Source: Shinisaurus crocodilurus
Lineage: Eukaryota > Chordata > Lepidosauria > Squamata > Shinisauridae
Length of the DNA stretch: 64,000 nucleotides
Assembly: GCA_021292165.1 (NCBI GenBank)
Contig: CM037878.1
Span: forward strand, 16,364,471-16,428,470
Direction: 5' to 3'
Under the pieces are notes generated by a model. That model was not told the DNA's origin. It did no database searches and worked only from the letters and a program-made list of their open reading frames with translations. Below, piece after piece: positions 1 to 9,686 of this stretch; positions within the stretch are counted from its first letter, which is position 1; each line of letters opens with the position of its first letter. A program made the translations under genes and the position numbers.

Positions 1-243
1 AAAATGCCCTGAACCGCTCGGCAAAGCTCCGCTGGGCAACACTGAGAAGCCGCAAAGGTGATGAAGAAAATTTGCTTCTTTGCCCTCATCACTGCCCCAG
101 AGTAGGCTCAGTAATGAGCTCTTACATGGGTTTGGTCATATTCGAGATGAGTTCTCTTCCACCTGCATTCCAGCCATCTCCCATGTTTTCAAAGAGAAGA
201 AGTCCAAGGGCCAATTCATATGTTTCTTTTTGACATGCCAAGG
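1..243. other. Unique non-coding DNA
   Basis: No recognisable repeat or gene. Short open frames here have no family features. Confidence 0.4.
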
Positions 244-545
244 GAGCAATCCTGTGGCCCCTAGACAGCATCTGAGGGGGTCATGGGATATTTCGGATTC
301 CCAGATCCAAGGTCAGAGACAGCCCTCCGACCTCAGAGCTGGGAATCAGGGCTCCGACTTCCCTCACCCCGCTGCCTACAGCCGGTGTGGAAAGAACTGC
401 ACAGTTGCTCTCCGAGGTTGAGAAAACAACCTTGGAGAGGGGGGAAAGAAGGCGTTCTAGTGGGTGGAGAGGGGAAGAGACTGAAGAGGCCAGGATACAA
501 GGCATCCTGAAGCCACTGCAGCCTCTTTCCCTCCTCCCTCTCTGT
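244..545 (+). repeat. Unclassified ~300-bp dispersed repeat, copy 1
   Basis: Matches 25560-25858 in inverted orientation over its whole length by eye. Shared landmarks are TGGCCCCTAGACA near one end, CCTCAGAGCTGGGAAT, GAAAGAACTG, ACAACCTTGGAGAGG and AAGGNATCCTGAAGCCAC near the other end. The small open frames across 281-584 lie inside the repeat and have no known domain. Class unknown: a MITE, SINE or old LTR piece are all possible. Confidence 0.65.
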
Positions 546-1149
546 GATGACCCAGCTAGATGGGTGAAAAAGCCCATCTACTGAAAACGCAGAACAGGAG
601 GACGAGGAGGCGAAGATCCGAGCTCGGGGGCTTAAAGGAATCACAATAGGACGGCACCCTAAAGAGAGCAATCAAAGAAGGTGGTTTTGCTCCATCCATT
701 CACATGGCCAATATTCCTTAATAATACACCCCCGGATGGTATCAGCTGGTATTAACCCCAGAGCAAAGCCCGTTATTTTTCCAGCTTCTGCCTGGAACTG
801 TCAAAATATAGCAGCAGCTGCCATGTTGGAACACATTCATCAGGATGATGAAATTGAGGAGGTGAAACCAACCATCTCCGGATGACGTCGCCCTGGCCCA
901 AATATCACAAGTGGGTTAGCCCACCGTTCTCAGAGATCAAAGCATTTGAATGCAAACAATTAGCGAAAGAAACAAGTATTGATCTTTTAAAAGCACCGTT
1001 TGCTTCTGCTAAAGCATTGCCTGCGGGTGTCTACACAGGCATCTTTGCTGCTTTTGGGTACAACAGCAAAAAAACGTACAGCGAGCAATAAAAATATTTC
1101 TTATACTTGTATCCCGCTTTTCTTGCCATGAAAGAGCAAAACATGACAT
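546..1149. other. Unique non-coding DNA
   Basis: AT-rich unique sequence. No coding signal, repeat or RNA gene seen. Confidence 0.35.
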
Positions 1150-1573
1150 ATACATGGTTTGGGTCCAGGCTACCTATGGGATCGCCTTCTCCCATACAAT
1201 CCACCCTGCACACTCAGGTCCTCTGGGAAGAAGTTACTTCAGTCAGTCAAAACTAGGCTGACAGGTATTACCCAGAGGACCTTTTCTTCTGCTGCTCCCA
1301 GATTATGGAATGGCCTGCCGGAGGAGATCTGTCAACTCACCAGTATCCTGGAATTTTAAAAAAGCCATAAAGACTGATCTCTTCTGGCAGGCCTATCCGG
1401 TGGAATTTTAGGATGCCTTTAAGATGTTTTTAAGATATTTTAAGATGTTTTATGATGTTTTAAAGATGTTTTTAAGATGTTTTCATAGTATGTATTGTGT
1501 TTTGCTTAGTCTATGTATTTTATATTTTTTTGCTGTTCCCCGCCTCGATCTAGACGGAGAGGCGGGTAAGAAA

Positions 1574-1622
<49 letters not shown>

Positions 1623-1640
1623 GGCTAGGGAGGTCAGTTT
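1150..1640 (+). mobile_element. L2-like LINE 3' fragment ending in (ATT)n
   Basis: The frame at 1159-1359 encodes the C-terminal motif of L2/CR1-group ORF2: a leucine-rich TLRSSGKKLL stretch, then TFSSAAPRLWNGLPEEI. A T-rich 3' UTR follows, then GGAGAGGCGGGTAAGAAAT and an (ATT)n tail at about 1573-1622. The same tail recurs at 24150-24235. Only the 3' end is present, as expected for a 5'-truncated LINE. Confidence 0.7.
1573..1622. repeat. (ATT)n microsatellite
   Basis: About 16 ATT units forming the 3' tail of the LINE fragment. It produces the poly-tyrosine run in the frame at 1424-1828, which is not a gene. Confidence 0.9.
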
Positions 1641-1692
1641 CATTTTCTCCCACATTCAAATTGCGTAAATCTCAATTTCTTTCTGTCCCAGA

Positions 1693-1948
1693 TATTTATT
1701 TATTCATTCATTCATTCATTTATTATATTTATACCCCGCCATTTTTCCTGCAAGGAACCCAGGCAGCTTACATAATCCTCCTCCTCCTCTCCATTTTATC
1801 CTCACAACAACCCTGTGAGGTAGGTTAGAGACTGAGAGTCAGTGACTGGCCCAAAGTCACCCAGGTAGCTTCACAGCTGAGTTGGGACTAGAACCCAGAT
1901 CTCCCAAGTCCCAGTCCAACACTCTCACCACTACGCCACACTGGCTCT
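1693..1948 (-). mobile_element. MIR/CORE-like tRNA-derived SINE
   Basis: Full-length copy in reverse orientation. Read on the minus strand it has a tRNA-like head (AGAGCCAGTGTGGCGTAGTG, B-box-like GGTTCTAGTCCC), a central CACTGACTCTCAG stretch and the MIR/L2-like TCACAGGGTTGTTGTGAGGA block. It ends in a GGCGGGGTATAAAT tail and (AAAT)n. Other copies lie at 5951, 7071, 9687, 54890 and 57050. Confidence 0.85.
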
Positions 1949-2124
1949 ATGATAGATATGGAGAACTTTGTCAATTTTAGTAAATTCTTATCCGAACTGA
2001 ACCAAAATTCCCACTCATCTTCACCAGCCAAATTCAATGGGGACAGCTGTTCCCAGCGTGGAGAGGTCCATGTTGTATCTGCCTGCCATTCCGCTGTTAA
2101 AGATGAGGAGACTGTTGGGGGAAA

Positions 2125-2190
2125 TGTTGTGAACCGCCCAGAGAGAGCTTCGGCTGTGGGGCGGGATAAATGAAATAAATGAAATGAAAA
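2125..2190 (+). mobile_element. L2-like LINE 3' tail
   Basis: Contains GAACCGCCCAGAGAGAGCTT, a GGCGGGATAAAT block and an (AAATG)n end. This matches the tail of the long LINE at 18120-18187. Confidence 0.6.
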
Positions 2191-2238
2191 AGGGATGGCA
2201 AGCCTAAAATTTCTCAACATAGCAAGGTAAGGTAAGCT

Positions 2239-2242
<4 letters not shown>

Positions 2243-2272
<30 letters not shown>
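2243..2272. repeat. (TG)n microsatellite
   Basis: About 15 TG dinucleotides. Confidence 0.95.
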
Positions 2273-2273
<1 letters not shown>

Positions 2274-2468
2274 CACTAGGCCAAGTCGCCCAGCGAGTTT
2301 CATGGCGGCAGAGTGGAGATTTGAATTCCGATCTCCTTAACCCAAGTCTGACACTCTGATAGTGCAACCCTATAATGTGTCTGTTCAGAAGTAAGCCGCT
2401 TTGAGTCCAGTGGGACTATACTCCCAGATAAGCGTGCAAAGGATTGCAGCTTAGACCACACTGGCTCT
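2273..2468 (-). mobile_element. MIR-like SINE head split by a small inverted-repeat element
   Basis: 2275-2361 and 2450-2468 together form the tRNA-head half of a MIR-like SINE in reverse orientation (...GACACTCTGA, then ACCACACTGGCTCT). The intervening 2362-2449 begins TGCAACCCTATA and ends AAGGATTGCAGC. These ends are inverted repeats and resemble the Harbinger-like elements at 50604 and 52655. Confidence 0.65.
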
Positions 2469-2699
2469 CACTACGCTGCGTTGACTTTCATAACACTGCG
2501 GCTTTGCATGGCGAACTGCTTGCTTGCACGCAAGTAGATTTGGATTCTACGTGATTTGGATTTCAAGAGGGCGCTACTCAGCCACTCATTTGTGTGAATG
2601 AGCCAGGGGCAGGGGTGTTAAAAAAGAAAAGAAAAGAAAGAAAAAGACATCTTAAAGCAGTCTTCTCTGCAGTCTGACATGTCCCAAGAATGAACTAAG

Positions 2700-2960
2700 A
2701 CCGTCACAGAACTCTCTGTATACGGAACAAAGAGTGATTGCTGCTCATTAAAGGCTGGGCCTTCCCCGTGCCACATCCTCCTGACAGCGAAGAGTTGCTC
2801 ACATCATTCATTACTCGCTGTAGAAACAGCGTAACTGCTCACCTCTCCGCAATTCCTTGATTAAACCTTGCAAATCATGTCAGTTACTATGGAAATTATC
2901 TTCCTCACCCCTCAAAAAGAAAAGAAAAAGGGGGAAAGAAAAAGAGTTTAGAGCATCGCC
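2700..2960. promoter_or_regulatory. Candidate conserved non-coding element
   Basis: Unique, non-repetitive, moderately AT-rich stretch dense in factor-like motifs. These are GTTACTATGGAAAT (RFX X-box-like), TTGCAAAT (octamer-like) and TGATTAA (homeodomain-like). There is no open frame. It has the look of a vertebrate developmental enhancer, but conservation cannot be tested here. Confidence 0.3.
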
Positions 2961-3579
2961 CATTTATATCATTTTGCTAAGGGTACTGCTTAGGCATCTT
3001 TAGAAGGGCCAATATTAGAAACAACAACACCCCACAAAAAAAATCCAAATACAATAAATAGATCACTCCTTTCTCGCTCCGCCCTTCCAGGAGCTGAAAA
3101 TAAATTCAATGTCTGTCTGGTTTTGCAAAACCAACTAAGACTGTGGTCCTAAGCATGCACGCACTGGTAATTGTTTGTCTTATCCTGCTCTTGGTTTTAT
3201 TGTATGAAATTGGTTTTAGCAATTCAAACTGTTTTTATGGCTGTTCATGTACTTTATGAACTTTTTTTGTGGGGGGGGGGGGCAAGCCACTTTGATCAAG
3301 AAAAGCAGGATCTTCTACTACATTTCTAAATGAACAAATGAATAAACGAACGAGCCGGCCCCATTGGACACAGTGAGACTTCTAAATAAAAATGCATAGG
3401 ATTGTGCCACGTGGGAAGTCCTCCGAACTTAGTGCAAAAGAAAAAGAAAGGGTATGGATGATGATTTTCCCTCTCACACACACCCCAAACTACTGTCTTG
3501 TTTATTAAGAAAAGAGCTTTCTGGGGATAAAGGCTCACTGCCGATAGCGTATCTTTTGTATGAGAGAAGATCACAAACT
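2961..3579. other. Non-coding DNA with old LINE-tail remnants
   Basis: 3170-3345 is T-rich and ends GGCAAGCCACTTTGATCA, like a decayed LINE 3' UTR with a G-run at 3272-3283. 3357-3405 contains AATGCATAGGATTGTGCC, the end motif of the Harbinger-like MITEs. No gene seen. Confidence 0.3.
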
Positions 3580-3760
3580 CAGTCAGGCAGAATCCTGGTT
3601 TGCTCTCAAGATTATTATGGCCGCTAATGAAAGAACCTGATTTCCTGCCTTAAACAATTAAGAAATCAGCTGCCTTTGGTTACCCCTAACAACTTGCACA
3701 GCCAAGGAGATTACTAAGCAAACAGGCGGCCTTGCTTCAGACACCACTGGCCAAGGGGAA
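3580..3760. promoter_or_regulatory. Candidate conserved non-coding element
   Basis: Repeat-free stretch with ATTATTATGGCCGCTAATGA (Hox/homeodomain-like), CAGCTG E-box, CAATTAAG and CCTTTGG (TCF-like). No open frame. The call rests on motif density and absence of repeats only. Confidence 0.28.
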
Positions 3761-3939
3761 TGCTCGCAATGACCTGAATTCCCAGGGAGTCACTTCCCCT
3801 TAAGGAAGTTGGACTGCTGAGAATGTAAAGCTGGGAGGATATTTAAGGAGGGGCGGTGACTGATTTGGGGCCATAATAATACACAAAGAATGTCACCTGG
3901 ATAGGGATCTACACAAGAGGCCTACTTTCTCAGGTCTCG

Positions 3940-4032
3940 TGACCTTCGTCTAAATTTAGATTGTAAGCTCCTTGGGGCAGTAACTTTCCTGCCTAGATTA
4001 TGCTGCAAAGTGCCCCTTATACTGAAATCGCT
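3940..4032 (+). mobile_element. L2/MIR-type 3' tail remnant
   Basis: TTAGATTGTAAGCTCCTTGG followed by GCAGTAACT is the common L2-type 3' end. Related tails lie near 47665 and 55415. Confidence 0.5.
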
Positions 4033-4039
4033 GAATGAA

Positions 4040-4350
4040 AAGAATCCTAGAGTCGGAGGGGGCCTCACAGGCCTCCTGCTCGATGCAGGAAGGAACAGCA
4101 GCCCCGACAGGCGGCTGCCCTGCCCAGCCTCTTCTGGAAGACCTCCAGCATGGGAGAGCCCACCATCCCCCTAGGTCAGGGGTGGAGAGCCTGTGGCCCT
4201 CTCCAGGTGTTCTTGGACTACAGCTCCCATCATCCCCTGGCCACTGGCTGAGCTGATGGGAATCTGAGTCCACCTGGAGGACCTACCCATGCCCCGGTTC
4301 CACTGCCAAATTGCCCTGACCTTCAAGACATCTTTCCTAAATGATGATTT
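4040..4350 (-). mobile_element. CR1 3' end with nested hAT-like MITE
   Basis: Reverse-strand CR1 3' end: AGAATCCTAGAGT, GGCCTC, CTGCTCGATGCAGGAA and GGGAGAGCCCACCA, then after the insertion GGTTCCACTG and a LINE-like continuation to about 4345. A MITE with a CAGGGGTGG end and the inner TGGACTACAGCTCCCATCAT motif occupies about 4177-4295. No clear target duplication was seen for the MITE. Confidence 0.65.
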
Positions 4351-4382
4351 ATACCCATATAGGCACGGATGCTATTCACGCC

Positions 4383-4740
4383 CAGTGCGTGCCGGCTCCA
4401 GGTTTTTGAGGGCCCTGGGCCGAGACACCCGCAATAGGCCCCCTCCCGCAGTGAGCCTACCTTCTCACCGCCCCGTTGTCATCCGCTGCTATTGGTCCTC
4501 GTCCTCTTCCTCATCATTGCTACCATTTGCTTACCTGGCAGGCGGAGAGCCCGGGAGCAAGTAGTCCGTGGCATCTACTGCTGCTGCTCCTTCTCACCAC
4601 CACTGTTGTCTGGGCCAGAGCGAGAGGCAGGTGAGCAAGCAGGTTGCAAAGAGGAGGAGGAGGAAGAGGAAGAGGAGCACAACTCCAGGGGGCTCTTGTC
4701 AGGTGCCCAATCATGCCTGTCCTTGACATTAGCCCCCTGG
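4383..4740 (+). mobile_element. Family D non-autonomous element (hAT-like), copy 1
   Basis: Begins CAGTGCGTGCCGGCTCC and ends CTTGACATTAGCCCCCTG. It shares TGTCTGGGCCAGAGCGAGAG, GTGAGCAAGCAGGTTGCAAA and AACTCCAGGGGGCTC with copies at 20490-20853 (reverse), 31348-31706 and 32165-32363. CAGNGC ends suggest hAT. No transposase. The alanine/serine-rich frames here come from GAG/CTC repeats. Confidence 0.6.
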
Positions 4741-4774
4741 TCATGTTCTTCTCTCAGCCTTCTCTTCTCCAGGC

Positions 4775-4802
4775 TATATATATATATATATATATATATA
4801 TA
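4775..4802. repeat. (TA)n microsatellite
   Basis: About 14 TA units, directly abutting the hAT MITE at 4805. Confidence 0.95.
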
Positions 4803-4804
4803 AT

Positions 4805-4950
4805 CAGTGCTTTTTTTCTGGAGAAAAGGGTACCGGAACTCTTGGATTACATTTCCTCGGGAGTAGATGGCGATTAAATTGTAATGCAATTAATAGAAGA
4901 AAAGGTGCTGGAACTCAGTTCCGGTGAGTTCCACCAGAAAAAAAGCCCTG
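4805..4950. mobile_element. hAT MITE with 8-bp duplication
   Basis: Ends are CAGTGCTTTTTTTCTGG and, in inverse, CCAGAAAAAAAGCCCTG. TATATAAT is directly repeated on both sides (4797-4804 and 4951-4958), an exact 8-bp target-site duplication. The interior carries inverted GGAACT/AGTTCC segments. No coding capacity. Confidence 0.85.
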
Positions 4951-4959
4951 TATATAATT

Positions 4960-5180
4960 ATTATTATTTATATTTCTTTATCGCCCATCTGGCCGGCAAC
5001 CGGCCACCCTGGGCGATGTACATAGAATAAAAACAATAAAATACATTTAAAGCAATATAAAAATTTTAAAATCTTAACCCACCCCATATTCCCGCCGTCC
5101 CTTCGACCTTGCTTGGTGGGATTTGTCCTCCACGCCGGCGCCCATCTTTGTCGCCCTCCTTGGAACCCGCTCCAAGTTTT
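4960..5180 (-). mobile_element. L2-like LINE 3' fragment
   Basis: Reverse-strand LINE tail: TATTTCTTTATCGCCC near the end, then A-rich UTR sequence (minus-strand T-rich), GACCTTGCTTGG and GGCGCCC. Fades into unique sequence by about 5180. Confidence 0.45.
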
Positions 5181-5343
5181 TCTATTCCACAAGTGCTCCG
5201 GCTTGGCCGATGGCTTGGCCTGCACGCACCCTACCGTCACCTGCATTGTGGATGGGTTAGGGACCAGGTAGGCAGCGTGATTTGGCTGGGATTGGATGTG
5301 CGCATCAAGGGACCTGCAGCAACGCAGGGCAGAGCTTCTGTAA

Positions 5344-5657
5344 TAGTGTTCTCCAACCTTGGGTCCCCAGGTGTTTTTAGGCCTACAACTCCCAGCATGC
5401 CCCAGCCAGCATAGCTGGCTGGGGCATGCTGGGAGTTGTAGGCCAAAAACACCTGGGGACCCAAGGTTTCATAGATTTCATAGATCACAGAGTTGGAAGG
5501 GGCCTACAAGGCCATCGCGTCCAACCCCCTGCTCAAGGCAAGAAACTAGAGGAGGGGGGATCTCCCATCCAGGTAACCACCAGGCCTGACCCTGCTTAGC
5601 TTTCCACGCTCAGACAAGCTGAGCCAGCGTGAGCCACAGGCCTGTTGGAGAACACCG
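5344..5657. mobile_element. Palindromic hAT MITE (family A), split by a 5S SINE
   Basis: Left arm runs from TAGTGTTCTCC through CAGCATGCCCCAGCCAGC. The right arm mirrors it and resumes after the SINE as TGGAGAACACCG. Flanks are TTCTGTAA (5336-5343) and TTCTATAA (5658-5665), a 7/8 duplication. Both arms carry the variant CCCCAGGTG / CACCTGGGG where most copies have CCCCAGATG / CATCTGGGG. Confidence 0.9.
5469..5644 (-). mobile_element. 5S-rRNA-derived SINE with CR1-like tail
   Basis: On the minus strand the head is GGCCTGTGGCTCACGCTGGC and then the 5S internal promoter region (AAGCTAAGCAGGGTCAGGCC, then GGATGGGAGA). The tail is GCAGGGGGTTGGACGCGATG, CCCCTTCCAACTCT and TCTATGAAATCTATGA. Transcription would be by Pol III and mobilisation by CR1 machinery (inference). 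Inserted in the right arm of the palindromic MITE. Confidence 0.9.
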
Positions 5658-5659
5658 TT

Positions 5660-5800
5660 CTATAATAATACTCTGCATTTATACAGCACTTCACTCACAT
5701 TATCTCAGTAATCCTGAGAACAGCCCTGTAAGGTAGACCATTACTATTATCCCCACATTGCAGACTGAGGGGGTGGGGGGACTGAGGCTGAGGGGGCCAC
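5660..5800 (-). repeat. Old MIR/L2-like fragment
   Basis: GCATTTATACAGCACTT, ACAGCCCTGTAAGGTAGA and TTATCCCCACATTGCAGA follow the reverse complement of MIR-type 3' halves. Strongly decayed. Confidence 0.45.
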
Positions 5801-5950
5801 TGTACCTTTAGTAGATGTGAGGGAGAAGGAAGCGCAGCTCTCGGGCACTGCAGCTTTTTTCTCACCCCAGCAAGATGAACAGCACCTGCCAAAATCCTAC
5901 ACAGCTATTCAAGGTCCAGGGATCCTGTCCCCCTTTGCATCTACTCACCT

Positions 5951-6033
5951 TGTGTGCAGCGGTTAGAACGTTGGACTAGGATTGGGAAGACCTGTGTTCA
6001 AATTCCCCCATCCACCATGGAGCTCATCAGGAG

Positions 6034-6075
<42 letters not shown>

Positions 6076-6240
6076 ACTCACTCACTCACTCACTCTCACT
6101 CACTCACTCACTCACTCTCAGCCAGTCTAACCTACCTCACAGGGTGGTTGTGAGGATAAAAGGGCTGGGATGGGAAGAACCGTGTGCACCACCTCGAGCT
6201 CTTTGGACGAAGGATGGGGTATAACTGCAACAAACACATA
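5951..6240 (+). mobile_element. MIR-like SINE with internal microsatellite expansion
   Basis: tRNA-like head TGTGTGCAGCGGTTAGAACG with GGACTAGGATTGGGAAGACC, then CTAACCTACCTCACAGGGTG and GTTGTGAGGATAAAAG, then GATGGGGTATAA. The middle has been replaced by (CT)n/(CACT)n at about 6037-6120. Confidence 0.75.
6037..6120. repeat. (CT)n / (CACT)n compound microsatellite
   Basis: About 17 CT units followed by CACT and CTCT units, inside the SINE. It produces the S/L/T-rich frame at 5982-6224, which is not a gene. Confidence 0.95.
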
Positions 6241-6729
6241 AATTTTAAAAAAATAACCCCACTGGTATTTTTATGTTGCTGGCGTTCTACATAACATAGT
6301 AAACTATCTCCCTCCCTTTGCTTTCTTTTACTTTGTCCACCTGTGATCGGTTTCGCAAAGCTCACCTCTCTTTTCTGTATCTTCTTGGGAGCATTTTCAA
6401 CATTGCATGGCTATTTATTTAGCAAGCCTCTAGTGCTTTAGTGGATAACTGTTGGAATGGATATTTCTTATTTACCTTCTTTCTCAAGTCCTGATTCAAG
6501 TGAACAGTGTATCATTTTACTTCGTCTTTACTTTGGGTGTTCTCTCAGTTTGGGAACAAGAGCAGAACTCATGTTTTCTCTTACACTCCACCACCACCCC
6601 TTTCTAAACAGCTTTGTCACCTGTCTCCAAATACCCCCGTCTGACTTTCAAATTTTTGTTTGACACATTCTGCTAACATTAACAAAAAAAAATCCCTCTC
6701 TAAGTGCTTTTAAAAAGGGCAGCAGCAGA

Positions 6730-6870
6730 CTGCCCCAGCCTGGTGGCCTCCAGATGTGTTGGAATACAGCACCCATCATCCCCAGCCAGGGTGTTCCAGC
6801 ATTCTGGCTGGACATGATGGGAGTTGTGGTCCAAAACATCCGGAGGTCCACCAGGTGGTGGAAAGCTGGG
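6730..6870. mobile_element. Old hAT-like MITE with palindromic core
   Basis: CTGGTGGCCTCCAGATGTG ... CAGCACCCATCATCCCCAGCC ... ATGATGGGAGTTGTGGTCC ... CACCAGGTGGTGGAAAG. The arms are imperfectly inverted and the core resembles the palindromic MITEs. No clear duplication remains. Confidence 0.55.
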
Positions 6871-7070
6871 TTACAGAATGTGGAACAAGATTGAACGGAG
6901 TATTTTTACTGTAATAGAGTGTGTTTTTCATGCAACATCAACTTCTTCCCATCTAGGCTCTTGGCACCATTACCAAAAATTCCTACCGTCTGAAAAGTGG
7001 GAACTTATACCTGTTAACAAGGACTAAGTGCGACTACACTACTCTCAGCATTATGCAGCAGAATAAGAAC

Positions 7071-7276
7071 AGAGCCAGTGTGGCGTAGTGGTGAGAGTGT
7101 TGGACTGGGACACTGGGTGACTTTGAGCCAGTCACTGACTCTCAGCCTGACCTACCTCACAGGGTTGTTGTGAGGATAAAATGGAGGAGTGGAGGGGGAG
7201 GATTATGTAAGCTGCCTTGGGTTCCTTGCAGGAAAAAAGGCGGGCTATAAATATAATAATAAATAAATAAATAAAA
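7071..7276 (+). mobile_element. MIR-like SINE with internal deletion
   Basis: Head AGAGCCAGTGTGGCGTAGTG, TCACAGGGTTGTTGTGAGGA block and (AAAT)n end. About 44 bp covering the B-box and adjoining region are missing between GGACTGGGAC and ACTGGGTGAC, compared with the copy at 9687. The 31 bp upstream (from 7040) are also shared with that copy. Confidence 0.85.
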
Positions 7277-7349
7277 TCTCATTTGTTTCACTGTGCCTTA
7301 TGGCAGCCTTTCAGACCACCAGGAAAGCTAAGAAACAAAGGTGAGTCAG

Positions 7350-8000
7350 GGGAGATATGACAAAGGTGTACACACACAATTATGCACGGTGTGGAGAAAG
7401 CGGGCAGGGAGACGTTTTTCTCCCTCTCTCATAATACTAGAACCCAAAAGGATCATCCCATGAAGCTGAGTGGTGGGAGATTCAGGACAGATAAAAGGAA
7501 GGACTTCTTCACGCAGCACATAGCTAAACTATGGAATTCACTTCCACGGGATGTGGTGATGGCCACCAATTTGGACAGCTTTAAAGGGGGATTGGACAAA
7601 TTCATGGAGGAGCAGGCCGTACAGGCCTGTGGCTCACGCTGGCTCAGCTTGTCTGAGCATGGAAAGCTAAGCAGGGTCAGGCCTGGATGGGAGACCCCCT
7701 CCTCTAGTTTCCTGCATTGAGCAGGGGGTTGGACTCGATAGCCTTGTAGGCTCCTTCCAACTCTACGATCTATGAGATCTATGAAATGGCTACTAGTCCT
7801 GACTGGCTGTGTGCTTCCTTCACTATCAGAGGCAGTATGCCTATATAATCCAGTTGCTGGGGAACATGGGCAGGAAGGTGCTGTGGCACTCATATCCTGC
7901 TTGTGGGATCTCGTGGGCAGCTGGTTGGCCACTGTGTGAACAGAATGCTGGACTAGATGGGCCCTTGGTCTGGTCCAACATGTATCTTCTTATGTCCTCT
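7350..8000 (+). mobile_element. CR1/L2-group LINE 3' end, split by a 5S SINE
   Basis: The frame at 7382-7617 encodes the ORF2 C-terminal region: SLSHNTRTQ, MKLSGGRFRTDKRKDFFTQH, LWNSLPRDVVMATNLDSFK. After the SINE the 3' UTR resumes with TAATCCAGTTGCTGGGGAAC, GCTGGACTAGATGGGCCC and TTGGTCTGGTCC, ending near CTTCTTATGTCC. Same LINE group as 28895-29930. Not coding for a complete protein. Confidence 0.8.
7622..7785 (+). mobile_element. 5S-rRNA-derived SINE
   Basis: CAGGCCTGTGGCTCACGCTG head, GAAAGCTAAGCAGGGTCAGG, GGATGGGAGACC, then CR1-like tail GCAGGGGGTTGGACTCGATA and short ATCTATGA repeats. Inserted in the LINE at 7350-8000. Confidence 0.9.
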
Positions 8001-8142
8001 TGTTTTCGTGATATGTAAATCACGAAATCACGTGATATCTAGGCATCTGCCTGTAATACCTATTGGAATGGGCGAGCCAGGCATATGAATGATCCAGCAC
8101 AGACAGGATACCACCAAGAGAACTTCTATATCACCTCGAAAC

Positions 8143-8167
8143 GCAATGCTTTTTTTTTTTTTTTTTA
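8143..8167. repeat. Poly-T run
   Basis: About 18 T in a row within unique DNA. Confidence 0.8.
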
Positions 8168-8379
8168 CCAGTGGGATGGTGAGTTCGCACATGAAGTGTA
8201 GGGAAGCCGAGGGATGCACATGGAAGGGATGGGAAACCAACCCTTGGCCTTCTCTAAGACAGCCTCAACAGATTATTAGCCTCCAGAGAATGGCTAACTG
8301 CTAGAGAGGCAAACTGGCGGAGAGACATTGCGGCCGCCTGAGCCTTCTGAAGCAAGACCTTTAAGAGGGTGCCCTGCTC

Positions 8380-8640
8380 CAAAAACACAGAGCAGATGCA
8401 AACACTGTCAGGAAATGATTGATCAATTTCATGTGTAATTCACCCCATCAGGGCTCAGACAGAGAAAAACTTTAGCAGAGCCACGTAATGTGAGTTAATG
8501 AAACCATATTTAACTAAGGGTGTGTATTTAGACTTGATCTTACCTTGGTGACTTAGCCATTAGTAGGAATTCACTGTTTACCTTCAGGATTCTTATCAGG
8601 ACTTAGCCTGTATTTGCACGTGATTCCTCCCCCGCTCCCC
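8380..8640. promoter_or_regulatory. Candidate conserved non-coding element
   Basis: Repeat-free. GGAAATGATTGATCAATTTC (a PBX/HOX-like TGATTGAT), GTAATTCACC, GTGAGTTAATGAAACC and CCATATTTAACTAAGG are motif-like. No open frame longer than background. Confidence 0.28.
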
Positions 8641-8903
8641 CAAAAGAAGAAAGTATTGCTCAACTTGCCGTACCTAGACCAGTTCTGAAATAAATGAAAG
8701 CATCGCTAGACCAGGGCAGGCGGCTCAGTGCAGTTATCCAATCTGTTTAAAGCTGCATCGTTTCTTTCCTGCTTGAAGCTGCTCTGTGGATTCCTCTTTG
8801 GATAAAGTGTTCGTGGTTGCAGTCAAACGGAAGACACATACGTTCAGTGATTCCCAAATGATGGACCAGCAGACGGCAAAGGACCGTGGGAGATGGGCTG
8901 GAA

Positions 8904-9001
8904 CAGTGTTCCCCAACCTTGGCCCCCCAGGTGTTTTTGGCTGGGGCATGCTGGGAGTTGTACGCCAAAAACATCCGGGGGCCCAAGGTTGGAGAACACT
9001 G
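8904..9001. mobile_element. Palindromic hAT MITE (family A), one inner arm deleted
   Basis: CAGTGTTCCCCAACCTTGGC ... GGTTGGAGAACACTG, with 8-bp flanks GGCTGGAA (8896-8903) and GGCTAGAA (9002-9009). The left inner arm is missing, so GTGTTTTTGGC runs straight into TGGGGCATGCTGGGAGTTGT. Confidence 0.9.
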
Positions 9002-9356
9002 GGCTAGAAAGTAAGAGGGTGCTACAACTTTAGGGAGCTAATACAACCCCATTCGTGGACCCAGTAAGCAAGTGGATCACTCAAAAAAAAAGGGCATCGT
9101 CCAGTAGAAACATACCATTTGAAGGGAGCAAATGGACCCTGATTCTAAACAGGATATAGATAGGTATGACTCAACGGGTGCCAAACCATAAAGGTAAATA
9201 TAGATGTGGCTGAATAGGTGCTTATTTATCTTTTCTTTAAAAACCCACTAAAGCAGACGATTCCAGAACCCCACACAGAGACAGTCTGATCCACCGCATT
9301 CTGAAGTGGAATGGTCCACACAGAACATACTGGACCATGGAGAGAGGGTTCTGCAT

Positions 9357-9450
9357 CTCATAGAATCACAGAACAGTGGAGTTGGAAGGGGCCTATCATA
9401 AGTCCATTGAGTCCAGCCCCCTACTCAATGCAGGAACCCAAGTCAAAGCA
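9357..9450 (-). mobile_element. CR1 3' tail
   Basis: CATAGAATCACAGAACAGTG, GAGTTGGAAGGGGCCTAT and CTACTCAATGCAGGAACCC are the reverse complement of a CR1 3' terminus. Confidence 0.75.
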
Positions 9451-9588
9451 TCCCGGTCCTCCAGTGTCTACAGGGCTTCACAGGGCTGCAGTACAGTGCT
9501 TAGATGCTTTGGCAAGTCTTGCAGCCTACACAGCACTCATCCTTCTCCTGCAGAGTTAATTAAGTGGTGGTGGTGGTGGTGGTGGGGT

Positions 9589-9640
9589 CAGGGCTAGCTT
9601 TACCATTAGGCAAAGTGAGGTGTCTACCTCAGGACAGGTT
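9589..9640. repeat. hAT-like terminal fragment
   Basis: CAGGGCTAGCTTTACCATTA and CTACCTCAGGACAG match, in inverse, the fragment near 45045-45110. Preceded by a short (GGT)n. Confidence 0.4.
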
Positions 9641-9686
9641 TGGGGTGTCATAATGTACTCTCAGCATTATGCAGCAGAATAAGAAC

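Noticed and set aside
1424..1828. 134-codon frame with poly-tyrosine
   Set aside because: Translation of a LINE 3' UTR and an (ATT)n array.
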